5,747 nt of DNA from Thiotrichaceae bacterium (lineage in GTDB: Bacteria; Pseudomonadota; Gammaproteobacteria; Thiotrichales; Thiotrichaceae). The position numbers and the translations under genes were made by a program. The notes under the pieces were generated by a model. That model did no database searches. It was not told where the DNA came from and worked only from the letters and a program-made list of their open reading frames with translations. This document shows positions 1-5,747 of the stretch, in pieces (position 1 is the first letter of the stretch; every line of letters starts with the position of its first letter). The stretch spans positions 1 through 5,747 of the forward strand of contig JALVEA010000018.1 of NCBI GenBank assembly GCA_027008665.1, written 5' to 3'.

Positions 1-360
1 TTGATCCTCATAATCAACTGCAATCAATAAAGTAATCGCACCGCCATAACCTTGTAAAGTCGTTGCTCTAAAAATAGCGGCAACGGGTTTACCTTGTTTA
101 GATTTTGCTAGGTAAACAGTCGCATCTTTTGGCAATCCTATTTCATTGGCAGCAATGATTTTATTATCTACATTTAAGTCATTGCTATAGCGTGAGACAT
201 CTAAGACTTGATTCCATTTTTTTTGTAATTGCAGACGTTGATTTTCAGCAATTTGATCTTTAGTGATTAAATTAGCAGTAGCAACAAATAACACCCCAAT
301 CAGCGCATAAAAACCTAATAATAGACTCGATTTACGCATTGCGTTAAATAATCGTTTCAT
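1..360 (-). CDS. rsxG: Rnf/Rsx electron transport complex subunit G (N-terminal part, cut by window edge)
   Basis: RsxG (RnfG) is the membrane-anchored periplasmic flavoprotein of the Rnf complex, related to NqrC, and carries a covalently bound FMN. The ATG at 360 opens a frame that stays open for 120 codons to position 1, so the C-terminal part lies outside. Residues about 11-32 (SLLLGFYALIGVLFVATANL region) form one hydrophobic segment after a basic start (MKRLFNAMRK), as expected of an N-terminal anchor. A GYGG motif near residues 104-107 matches the FMN-binding domain of the NqrC/RnfG family. The flavinylated threonine motif normally lies further on and cannot be checked here. The start overlaps the rsxD stop by four bases (ATGA). 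A purine-rich AGAGAAG at 366-372 sits 5 nt upstream and supports this start. Position after rsxD confirms the assignment. Confidence 0.9.
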   Translation of the reverse strand, partial: MKRLFNAMRKSSLLLGFYALIGVLFVATANLITKDQIAENQRLQLQKKWNQVLDVSRYSNDLNVDNKIIAANEIGLPKDATVYLAKSKQGKPVAAIFRATTLQGYGGAITLLIAVDYEDQ

Positions 361-1406
361 GATTTCTTCTCTGATTTTGCACCAAAAACGCGCGGTTGAG
401 TGAAATAATCAATCATTGGAACCGACATATTCATAATTAAAACTGAAAATGCAACCGCATCAGGGTAATTTCCCCATGTACGAATGACATAGATAAAAAA
501 GCCAATACTCGCACCATAAAATAACTGACCACGCGGAGTAGTAGAGGCAGAAACAGGGTCGGTGGCAATAAAAAAAGCACCGAGCATGGTTGCGCCACTG
601 AATAAATGAAATAAGGATGACGGGTGTGTATCAGGTTCTATCCAGCCAAAAATTGTCGCTGTCATGGCAAGTGCAAATAATAAGGAAACGGGAATGCGCC
701 AATTAATAATGCCTTTATACAAAAGCCATAAACCACCGATTAAATAGCTTAAACTGATCCATTCCCATGCTTTTCCTGAAACTAAACCATAAGGGCGAGT
801 TTGCATAATTTCCGAGAAATAATGCCCTGCTTTTAATTCTATTTTCACATCATCTAATGGGGTTGCCATTGTCATCGCATCCCATTGGTCTAAGTTATAA
901 AAAACCTCAAAGCCATTAAAAACAATGTGTAAGGATTCTAATAAAGAAGGTAAATAGCCATCCATAAAATGTGGCTGAATCCATTGTGTCATTTGCAAAG
1001 GAAAGGAAACAATCAATACTGCAAAGCCAATCATGGCAGGGTTAAAAGGATTGTAGCCTAAGCCACCATAAAGATGTTTTGCAATCACAATCGCAAAGAA
1101 TAAACCCACCATTAAAATCCACCAAGGAGCAAGTGGCGGTATCGTTAGCGCAAATAAACAGGCAGTGACAACAGCGCTGTAGTCGGATAAAAAAGGTTTA
1201 ATTGGGCGTTTGCGTAACCATAGTGAAATCACTTCAAAACTAAGGGCAATCACAATAGCAAGAATAATATTAATCAATACACCCCAGCCATAAAAAAAGA
1301 ACATTACCGCTATACCAGGAATGAGTGCATATAACACCTGCCGCATTATACTTGCAATATTTGATGTGCTGCCTGTAAAGGGGGAGCTGTCGGTTTCAAA
1401 TTCCAT
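357..1406 (-). CDS. rsxD: Rnf/Rsx electron transport complex membrane subunit D
   Basis: RsxD (RnfD) is a polytopic inner-membrane subunit related to NqrB that carries covalent FMN and is thought to take part in ion translocation. About nine or ten hydrophobic segments are visible. Family signatures are present: SSPFT near the N-terminus, GGLGYNPFNPAM in the middle and FSGATMLGAFFIATDP in the C-terminal third. The expected flavinylation site is the threonine ending DAMTMAT, about residue 182 from this start. I chose the ATG at 1406 (349 aa). A TTG at 1412 is in frame and would add two residues while overlapping the rsxC stop. The ATG has AAGTGG (1416-1421) 9 nt upstream, against only 3 nt for the TTG. 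It also gives the same nine-residue spacing to SSP that I recall for E. coli RsxD. Length is normal for the family. It starts 2 nt after rsxC stops and overlaps rsxG by 4 nt. Confidence 0.96.
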   Translation of the reverse strand: MEFETDSSPFTGSTSNIASIMRQVLYALIPGIAVMFFFYGWGVLINIILAIVIALSFEVISLWLRKRPIKPFLSDYSAVVTACLFALTIPPLAPWWILMVGLFFAIVIAKHLYGGLGYNPFNPAMIGFAVLIVSFPLQMTQWIQPHFMDGYLPSLLESLHIVFNGFEVFYNLDQWDAMTMATPLDDVKIELKAGHYFSEIMQTRPYGLVSGKAWEWISLSYLIGGLWLLYKGIINWRIPVSLLFALAMTATIFGWIEPDTHPSSLFHLFSGATMLGAFFIATDPVSASTTPRGQLFYGASIGFFIYVIRTWGNYPDAVAFSVLIMNMSVPMIDYFTQPRVFGAKSEKKS

Positions 1407-1408
1407 AA

Positions 1409-3028
1409 TCAATGACCACTTTTCACTTGTGCTTCTCTGGCTATTTTTTTCGCTTTAACACGCGCTAAAGCGGCTTTAATTGCATCTGCTTTTGGATCGT
1501 TTGCGGATGTCCCACCATTCGCGGCTTTTTTCGCCGCCATTGCTGCCTTTTTCTTTTGTAGTGCTTCTTTATGTTTACGCCGTTTTTCATCACGTTCTTG
1601 TTTTTCTCGTGCTTTTCTAAACTCTAAAAACTCATGCCGTTTGCGTGATAAATTGGATTTTTCTAATAGTTTTTCCTGTGCGCGTATTTCAGATTTTGCA
1701 AAGCGAAAATAACTGACTAAAGGAATATGACTAGGACAGACAAAATCACAGCAACCGCATTCAATACAACTATTCAGTTTATGCTCTGCCACCCGCTCAA
1801 AATCTTTTGCCTGTGTATGCCAATAAAGCTGTTGCGGTAATAATTTTGCAGGGCAAGCTTGCATACATTTCCCACAGCGAATACAGGGCATTTGCGCTTG
1901 TGAGGCATGAATGGAATGCGCCTGTTGCAAGGATGCAGTTGAGGCAACTAAAAAGCAATTACTCGCTTTTACCATTGGAGTATTATCATTGCTCAAGGTG
2001 ATTCCCATCATCGGCCCTCCCATAATCAAGCGTTGTGCTTTACTAGTATAACCACCTGCTTGTGCCACTAAATCACTGACAGGCGTACCGATTAAGGCTT
2101 CTATATTTTTTGGTTGTTTGACACCATCACCTGTGATTGTAACGATGCGCGAAATCAGTGGCTCACCTTTGACAATTGCTTTATACATTGCACAGCAGGT
2201 GGCGACATTATGGCAGAGAATACCTAAATCTAGCGCTATTCCACCGACAGCCACCTCTTTACCTGTTAAGATCTTAATTAATTGTTTTTCTCCACCGCTA
2301 GGATAGAGAGTAGGGATAGCGCAAACTTGTATTTTGTCAAAAGATTTTGAGGCTTGTTGTATTGCAGCAATCGCCTCTGGTTTATTATCTTCAATACCAA
2401 TTAAGCACTGTTTAGGGTTGAGTAATTTAATTAAGATACGGATACCATCAATAATTTCATCTGCACGTTCACGCATCAAAAGATCATCACAAGTGATATA
2501 TGGCTCACACTCTGCCGCATTAATAACTAATGTTTCAATCCCTTGCTTTACGGATGAATTGACTTTAACAAAAGATGGAAAAGCAGCCCCACCTAAACCC
2601 ACCAAACCCGCATTTTCTATACGTTCTAGTAGCTTAGTATTATCGCATTGCTCAAAATCTTTAATCGCTTCTAGTTGGCAATCTCCCCAATCATCTTGAC
2701 CGTCTAAGATTAGCTCAATACATAAATCTTCCAATGTCGAAGGATGAGGAATGCTATGCTTTTCGATACTAGCAATTGTCCCTGAACTCGGTGCATGGAG
2801 GGTTGATCCTAATTGGTCTTTATGCATTTGAGCAATCATTTGCCCTTTAAAAACATAATCACCTTTCTTCACTAATAGCTCAGGTATTGCTCCAATATGT
2901 TGCTGTATGGGAATGATTAGGCGTTTAGGTAGTTTAAGTGTTGCAATGGGTCGTGTGGTTGATTCTTTTTTATGAAATTCAGGATGAACACCGCCATGAA
3001 ATTTCCAATATTTTTGTTCCTTGCTCAT
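1409..3028 (-). CDS. rsxC: Rnf/Rsx electron transport complex subunit C (NADH/FMN and 2x[4Fe-4S])
   Basis: RsxC (RnfC) is the cytoplasmic-face subunit that exchanges electrons with NAD(H) through non-covalent FMN and passes them to two [4Fe-4S] clusters. The 539-residue protein has an N-terminal RnfC barrel-sandwich domain (to about residue 110). A nucleotide/flavin domain follows, with [12 protein letters not shown] (141-152), [11 protein letters not shown] (172-182) and YPSGGEKQ (242-249). A SLBB-like segment lies around 290-345. Two ferredoxin motifs follow: C382-C385-C388-C392 and C421-C424-C427-C431. The tail from about 445 is Lys/Ala/Glu-rich and probably helical or coiled. It is far shorter than the long repetitive tail of E. 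coli RsxC, which explains the shorter protein. The ATG overlaps the rsxB stop (ATGA), and GAAAGAG (3036-3042) lies 7 nt upstream. An extra cysteine (426) sits inside the second motif. Confidence 0.97.
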   Translation of the reverse strand: MSKEQKYWKFHGGVHPEFHKKESTTRPIATLKLPKRLIIPIQQHIGAIPELLVKKGDYVFKGQMIAQMHKDQLGSTLHAPSSGTIASIEKHSIPHPSTLEDLCIELILDGQDDWGDCQLEAIKDFEQCDNTKLLERIENAGLVGLGGAAFPSFVKVNSSVKQGIETLVINAAECEPYITCDDLLMRERADEIIDGIRILIKLLNPKQCLIGIEDNKPEAIAAIQQASKSFDKIQVCAIPTLYPSGGEKQLIKILTGKEVAVGGIALDLGILCHNVATCCAMYKAIVKGEPLISRIVTITGDGVKQPKNIEALIGTPVSDLVAQAGGYTSKAQRLIMGGPMMGITLSNDNTPMVKASNCFLVASTASLQQAHSIHASQAQMPCIRCGKCMQACPAKLLPQQLYWHTQAKDFERVAEHKLNSCIECGCCDFVCPSHIPLVSYFRFAKSEIRAQEKLLEKSNLSRKRHEFLEFRKAREKQERDEKRRKHKEALQKKKAAMAAKKAANGGTSANDPKADAIKAALARVKAKKIAREAQVKSGH

Positions 3029-3639
3029 GATTTTGCTCTTTCTTTTGTCTCCACTACAACCTTAATTCCTTCTAAAGCACGTACCGCATCACTTGGCTCA
3101 GGGTATTTCCAAGTTGCAGGGGTTTCTTTGATCGGTTGCATAATAATACAATCCACAGGACACGGCGGTAGACATAACTCACAGCCCGTACACTCTGATT
3201 CAATCACCGTATGCATATGTTTAGCAGAGCCGACAATAGCATCCACAGGGCAAGCTTGAATACATAAGGTACAACCGATGCAATCCTCTTCAATAATCAC
3301 CGCAACGGTTGGAATATTTGCATCTTTTGCAAGTTCTTCATTTAAAGGCTCAGGCTCTATATCCAATAAATCCGCTAAGGCTAAAATAGTAGCTTCACCA
3401 CCTGGAGGGCATTGGTTAATACCTATTTCACCTTTAGCAATCGCTTCCGCATAAGGGCGACAGCCTGCAAAACTACATTGACCGCATTGAGTTTGTGGCA
3501 ATAAAGCGTCAATTTTATCGGTAATCGGATCCCCTTTCACTTTAAAGCGAACCGAGGCATAGCCTAAAACCAAACCAAAAAAAGCCGCAAGCCCTACGAT
3601 CACGAAGACCGCTGTGCTTATCTCAATGATGTTCGTCAT
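3025..3639 (-). CDS. rsxB: Rnf/Rsx electron transport complex iron-sulfur subunit B
   Basis: RsxB (RnfB) is a membrane-anchored polyferredoxin that hands electrons between soluble carriers and the Rnf core. Residues about 8-29 form a single hydrophobic anchor. A four-cysteine [4Fe-4S] domain follows, with C52, C55, C60 and C77 (CGQCSFAGC, then QCPPGG). A bacterial-type 2x[4Fe-4S] ferredoxin comes next, with C120-C123-C126-C130 and C150-C153-C156-C160, each ending in CPVD. All twelve expected ligands are present. At 204 residues it is slightly longer than the roughly 190 residues of the enterobacterial protein. The start overlaps the rsxA stop by four bases (ATGA). No clear Shine-Dalgarno is visible upstream, so translation probably depends on coupling to rsxA. 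Confidence 0.98.
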   Translation of the reverse strand: MTNIIEISTAVFVIVGLAAFFGLVLGYASVRFKVKGDPITDKIDALLPQTQCGQCSFAGCRPYAEAIAKGEIGINQCPPGGEATILALADLLDIEPEPLNEELAKDANIPTVAVIIEEDCIGCTLCIQACPVDAIVGSAKHMHTVIESECTGCELCLPPCPVDCIIMQPIKETPATWKYPEPSDAVRALEGIKVVVETKERAKS

Positions 3640-4217
3640 GTTTTAATCAAACCCGTAAAGCCCATAAAGGCCAGTGCCATTAAACCCGCTGTAATCATTG
3701 CAATCGCACTACCTTGAAAAACCTCAGGTACATCAGAGGCATTAATCCGCTCACGCATCGCCGCAAATAAAACCAGAATTAAGGTAAACCCCATTGCAGA
3801 ACCAAAACCATACAAACCTGACTCAATAAAGCCATTTGATTTTTGTACATTTAATAAAGCAACCCCTAACACCGCGCAGTTAGTGGTAATTAAAGGTAAA
3901 TAAATACCCAAAACATTATGCAATAAAGGACTTGTTTTATGCACGACCAACTCTGTAAAGCCAACAATAGCCGCAATCACTAAGATAAAACTAATGGTTC
4001 GCAGATACTCCAAACCATTAGGGACTAGTAGATAAGTGTGAATTAAATAACTCATAATAGAAGAAAGTGTTAACACAAACACGGTCGCCAAGCCCATGCC
4101 AATCGCTGTTTCCAGCTTACGAGAAACGCCCATAAACGGACATAGACCCAAAAACTGAGTTAGCACAATATTATTCACCCATACTGTAGCAATAATAATA
4201 AATAGATATTCAATCAT
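3636..4217 (-). CDS. rsxA: Rnf/Rsx electron transport complex membrane subunit A
   Basis: RsxA (RnfA) is an inner-membrane subunit homologous to NqrE. It pairs with RsxE and is involved in moving electrons and ions across the membrane. The 193-residue protein has six hydrophobic segments (roughly 4-24, 38-60, 72-91, 102-122, 136-153, 171-190). Two conserved cysteines, C26 in [10 protein letters not shown] and C114 in [10 protein letters not shown], match the intramembrane [2Fe-2S] ligands described for the RnfA/RnfE and NqrD/NqrE pairs. It is the first gene of the operon, with 273 nt of non-coding sequence upstream. The 25 nt before the ATG are pyrimidine- and AT-rich with no Shine-Dalgarno-like run. 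No better in-frame start is visible, and [16 protein letters not shown] is a normal family N-terminus. Confidence 0.98.
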   Translation of the reverse strand: MIEYLFIIIATVWVNNIVLTQFLGLCPFMGVSRKLETAIGMGLATVFVLTLSSIMSYLIHTYLLVPNGLEYLRTISFILVIAAIVGFTELVVHKTSPLLHNVLGIYLPLITTNCAVLGVALLNVQKSNGFIESGLYGFGSAMGFTLILVLFAAMRERINASDVPEVFQGSAIAMITAGLMALAFMGFTGLIKT

Positions 4218-4439
4218 AGAAAATTTAAAGACAATACCAAAAGAAGCTGACTAGTCTGACATAGCAAACTAAATAAGCCTAATTTATTAATAGAAATACT
4301 TAGCAGAATAGAAAAAGACAACGCAGGGTGCATTGACATATCTCACTATTCATCAATAACTTAAATAGATAGAATAAATTATTAAAATAGAACTAGCAAA
4401 TAACATTCATGTCATAATTCAGGAAGTCACAAAGGATAA

Positions 4440-4470
4440 TTGACTTAAAAAAAGCGAATTTTTTTATAAA
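4440..4470 (+). promoter_or_regulatory. Possible sigma70-type promoter of the lipoprotein gene
   Basis: TTGACT (4440-4445, 5/6 to consensus) is followed by TATAAA (4465-4470, 5/6). The 19-nt spacer is longer than optimal. It would start a short leader just before the ribosome binding site. The strong A/T composition makes chance matches likely, so this is tentative. Confidence 0.3.
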
Positions 4471-4476
4471 AAAAAC

Positions 4477-4481
4477 AAGGA
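4477..4481 (+). promoter_or_regulatory. Shine-Dalgarno of the lipoprotein gene
   Basis: AAGGA lies 9 nt upstream of the ATG at 4491. It is the only purine-rich ribosome-binding sequence close to that start, and it supports the small gene as real. A second AAGGATAA copy at 4432-4439 has no usable start after it. Confidence 0.6.
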
Positions 4482-4490
4482 TAACAAAAC

Positions 4491-4697
4491 ATGAAAACAC
4501 AATTAATTCTAGCCACTATCGTTTTATCAACCGCCACTTTAACGCTAAGTGGTTGTAACTCTAACTCTGCTAAGGGAGCCGTTGTTGGTGCAGCCGTAGG
4601 CGCTGTTGCAGGTAGATCAACAGGAGATCACAGTGATCGGCGTACTAGAGATGGGGCATTAATTGGCGCAACAGCAGGTGCTATTCTTGCTAATTAA
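4491..4697 (+). CDS. Small glycine-zipper outer-membrane-type lipoprotein (OsmB-like)
   Basis: The 68-residue product begins with a lipoprotein signal peptide: MK, then a hydrophobic stretch (5-19), then lipobox LSGC with the acylated cysteine at C22. The residue after it is Asn, not Asp, so retention in the inner membrane by an Asp+2 rule is not indicated and outer-membrane sorting is plausible. The mature 47 residues contain two small-residue glycine zippers, GAVVGAAVGAVAG (29-41) and GALIGATAGAILA (55-67). They are joined by a charged linker (GDHSDRRTRDG region). This layout resembles OsmB/SlyB-type and Rickettsia 17-kDa-type small lipoproteins, which are often linked to envelope stress. 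The exact role is unknown. A Shine-Dalgarno AAGGA sits 9 nt upstream. The gene ends one base from the stop of the convergent YecA-like gene. Confidence 0.85.
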   Translation: MKTQLILATIVLSTATLTLSGCNSNSAKGAVVGAAVGAVAGRSTGDHSDRRTRDGALIGATAGAILAN

Positions 4698-4698
4698 C

Positions 4699-5421
4699 TC
4701 ACTGTAAACAACACTTCTTATACTTTTTACCACTACCGCAATAGCAAAGATCATTACGACCTATTTTAGGTACAGGCTGTACTGCATTTAATTTAGCATT
4801 TTGCTCTGCGGTAATTTTTCCTATTTCACTAATAGCTTGACCATTAATACCAACACTAGTCAGCAAAGTAGGGAGTAATTTCCATGCTTGATCAGCACTC
4901 ATACTGGCATGACCTGCCTGTTGGCTTGCGGCCATTTTTTCGGGTTGGGAAAGTATCATTAATGCAAAAACCAGCATTTTAAGCATCATATCGGCTTTCG
5001 AATCCTTCGTTTCAGGGGCTGTAATGGCATGTTCCCAAACACTTTTAAGCCAAACATAACCTCTAAGATAACCTATACAATATTCAATCAGTGCCTTATT
5101 CCCCCCTGCTTGTGTTGAATAATCGCAAGAGCTTGGCAATACAATCATTTCATTCTTAAGTTGATCGTTTAACTCATTCCATAAACTGCGAATATTAAAG
5201 GTAAAGACCTTACCTAGCTCAGGTGATTTAAAATCAGGCAGTTTGCTATCTTTAAAGAGTAAAGGTTGCCACTCAACAGGACTTAATTTTTCAGGTGAGG
5301 ATGCAATCGCAAGTACAAAACCATAGGTTTGATAATGTCCAATACTGCTGGCATTGATCTCTGGATTATCTTCAAATAAATCAGCGAATAATCCTGCTGA
5401 AAATTCAAGTACTTCTGACAT
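4699..5421 (-). CDS. YecA/UPF0149 family protein with C-terminal SEC-C metal-binding motif
   Basis: The 240-residue soluble protein has an N-terminal UPF0149 (YgfB/YecA) domain. Supporting signatures are GFVLAIASSPEKLSPVEW (34-51), parallel to the SSP..I.PEQW segment of E. coli YecA, and IEYCIGYLRG (112-121), parallel to its WCFGYMRG. The middle (about 140-205) is helical and methionine-rich, and a short linker follows. The C-terminus is a SEC-C finger, GRNDLCYCGSGKKYKKCC, with ligands C226, C228, C237 and C238. This finger is shared with the SecA C-terminus and binds zinc or iron in that family; a link to ribosomes or SecA is family knowledge, not shown here. The canonical prolines before the first two cysteines are replaced by Leu and Tyr. 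AAGGA (5430-5434) lies 8 nt upstream of the ATG. It follows rlmD by 36 nt on the same strand and may be co-transcribed. Confidence 0.9.
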   Translation of the reverse strand: MSEVLEFSAGLFADLFEDNPEINASSIGHYQTYGFVLAIASSPEKLSPVEWQPLLFKDSKLPDFKSPELGKVFTFNIRSLWNELNDQLKNEMIVLPSSCDYSTQAGGNKALIEYCIGYLRGYVWLKSVWEHAITAPETKDSKADMMLKMLVFALMILSQPEKMAASQQAGHASMSADQAWKLLPTLLTSVGINGQAISEIGKITAEQNAKLNAVQPVPKIGRNDLCYCGSGKKYKKCCLQ

Positions 5422-5441
5422 ATAAATTTTCCTTTTTAAAT

Positions 5442-5447
5442 ATTATA
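5442..5447 (-). promoter_or_regulatory. Possible -10 element of the YecA-like gene
   Basis: Read on the minus strand this is a perfect TATAAT, in the 36-nt gap between rlmD and the YecA-like gene. The best -35 partner is TTGAGC (5463-5468, within the last rlmD codons), 4/6 with a short 15-nt spacer. The implied leader would start almost at the ribosome binding site. It is therefore a weak candidate for an independent promoter. Confidence 0.3.
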
Positions 5448-5457
5448 CTTTTAAATT

Positions 5458-5747
5458 CTAACGCTCAAAAACTGCGATTGATTCAACATGGGCAGTGTGA
5501 GGGAACATATCCATAATCCCCGCCCCTAATAAGCGATAACCGTGTTGATTAACCAAAGTATCCGCATCACGGGCGAGGGTTGCAGGGTGACAAGAAACAT
5601 AGACAATACGTTTAGCATTTAGTTTGCCAAAATGCGCGATCACCTCTTTAGCTCCAGAACGCGGTGGGTCAAGCAAAATACAATCATACTTCTGTTTTAA
5701 CCACGGCTCTCCTTTTAAATCCCCCATTAAATTACAGCTATAATAAG
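5458..5747 (-). CDS. rlmD: 23S rRNA (uracil-C5)-methyltransferase RlmD (C-terminal part, cut by window edge)
   Basis: RlmD (formerly RumA) methylates U1939 of 23S rRNA at C5 using S-adenosylmethionine. Only the last 96 complete codons are inside the window; the frame stays open through 5747, and the in-frame ATG at 5727 is internal, not the true start. The visible part is the end of the methyltransferase domain. It has LLDPPRSGA (the S-adenosylmethionine-domain DPPR motif) and [12 protein letters not shown], which holds the catalytic cysteine that attacks uracil C6. [11 protein letters not shown] holds the glutamate proposed as the base that releases the C5 proton. The DMFPHT..VES ending and ARD after the catalytic loop favour RlmD over its relatives TrmA and RlmC. 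The N-terminal TRAM domain and Fe-S cysteines would lie outside. The gene ends with TAG at 5458, with no terminator-like hairpin before the next gene. Confidence 0.92.
   Translation of the reverse strand, partial: YYSCNLMGDLKGEPWLKQKYDCILLDPPRSGAKEVIAHFGKLNAKRIVYVSCHPATLARDADTLVNQHGYRLLGAGIMDMFPHTAHVESIAVFER

Larger units (their letters stand above)
4218..4490. other. Divergent intergenic region between rsxA and the lipoprotein gene
   Basis: This 273-nt AT-rich stretch must hold the promoters of both rsxA (minus) and the small lipoprotein gene (plus). No open frame of useful length starts in it on either strand. It contains an 8-bp perfect palindrome GACTAGTC (4249-4256), 32 nt upstream of the rsxA ATG. 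It also holds a more GC-rich patch (4321-4335) and closely spaced A/T tracts (4447-4475). For rsxA I find no convincing -35/-10 pair. The best minus-strand pairing, TTGCTA followed after 17 nt by TATTCT, matches consensus only 4/6 at each element. No TTGAT-N4-ATCAA (FNR-type) site is present. Confidence 0.7.

Noticed and set aside
1807..2699. Plus-strand open frames of 62-121 codons inside rsxC (1807-2001, 2118-2306, 2334-2699)
   Set aside because: They lie wholly antisense to a well-supported gene, show no recognisable domain, and their compositions look like reverse-frame shadows.
2972..3259. Plus-strand 95-codon open frame across the rsxB/rsxC junction
   Set aside because: It is antisense to two conserved iron-sulfur genes and has no recognisable motif or supporting ribosome binding site.
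4333..4361. Perfect TTGACA on the plus strand as a -35 element
   Set aside because: At 15-19 nt spacing there is no acceptable -10 (ATAACT at 17 nt matches poorly), and the leader would be about 130 nt long.
4218..4490. A small RNA or hidden small protein in the divergent intergenic region
   Set aside because: No stable GC-containing hairpin followed by T-run and no start codon with more than a few codons were found on either strand.
4626..4638. GATCAC-A-GTGATC dyad near the end of the lipoprotein gene as a terminator for the convergent gene
   Set aside because: The single-base centre cannot form a hairpin loop with the full stem, no T-run follows on either strand, and the sequence is explained by coding for GDHSDR.
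5583..5606. SCHP rather than SCNP beside the RlmD catalytic cysteine as an active-site anomaly
   Set aside because: The catalytic cysteine and the glutamate are both intact, and to my recollection His at this position is common in RlmD outside enterobacteria.

Overview
The window is AT-rich and looks chromosomal. It carries most of an Rnf/Rsx electron-transport operon plus three neighbouring genes. Gene order, RsxA-D-G sequences resembling the E. coli set, a YecA-type protein with a SEC-C tail and an RlmD C-terminus together point to a gammaproteobacterium of low to moderate G+C. The genus cannot be fixed from what is visible. I see no mobile element, CRISPR array, tRNA or rRNA.

Layout, right to left in the sense of minus-strand transcription. 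The C-terminal part of a 23S rRNA uracil-C5 methyltransferase (RlmD, entering from beyond 5747) ends at 5458. A YecA/UPF0149 protein with a zinc-finger-like SEC-C tail follows after 36 nt (5421-4699). A 68-codon glycine-zipper lipoprotein gene (4491-4697) runs the other way and meets it tail to tail with one base between the stop codons. A 273-nt AT-rich divergent intergenic region (4218-4490) then separates the lipoprotein gene from rsxA. From 4217 down to the left edge lies rsxA-rsxB-rsxC-rsxD-rsxG in the canonical order, with rsxG cut by the window edge at codon 120; rsxE would be expected beyond it.

How the genes work together: RsxA and RsxD are membrane subunits, RsxB and RsxC are iron-sulfur/flavin electron carriers at the cytoplasmic face, and RsxG is a membrane-anchored periplasmic flavoprotein. 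Together with RsxE they make an ion-translocating oxidoreductase linking NAD(H) and ferredoxin-type carriers. The A/B, B/C and D/G junctions are 4-nt ATGA overlaps and C/D is separated by 2 nt, so the genes are almost certainly one translationally coupled transcript.

No undescribed system is evident. The points worth a second look are modest: the rsxD start choice, the lack of Shine-Dalgarno signals at rsxA and rsxB, the variant flavinylation site in RsxD, the variant SEC-C finger, the A-tract leader of the lipoprotein gene, and the absence of any terminator between the convergent genes.
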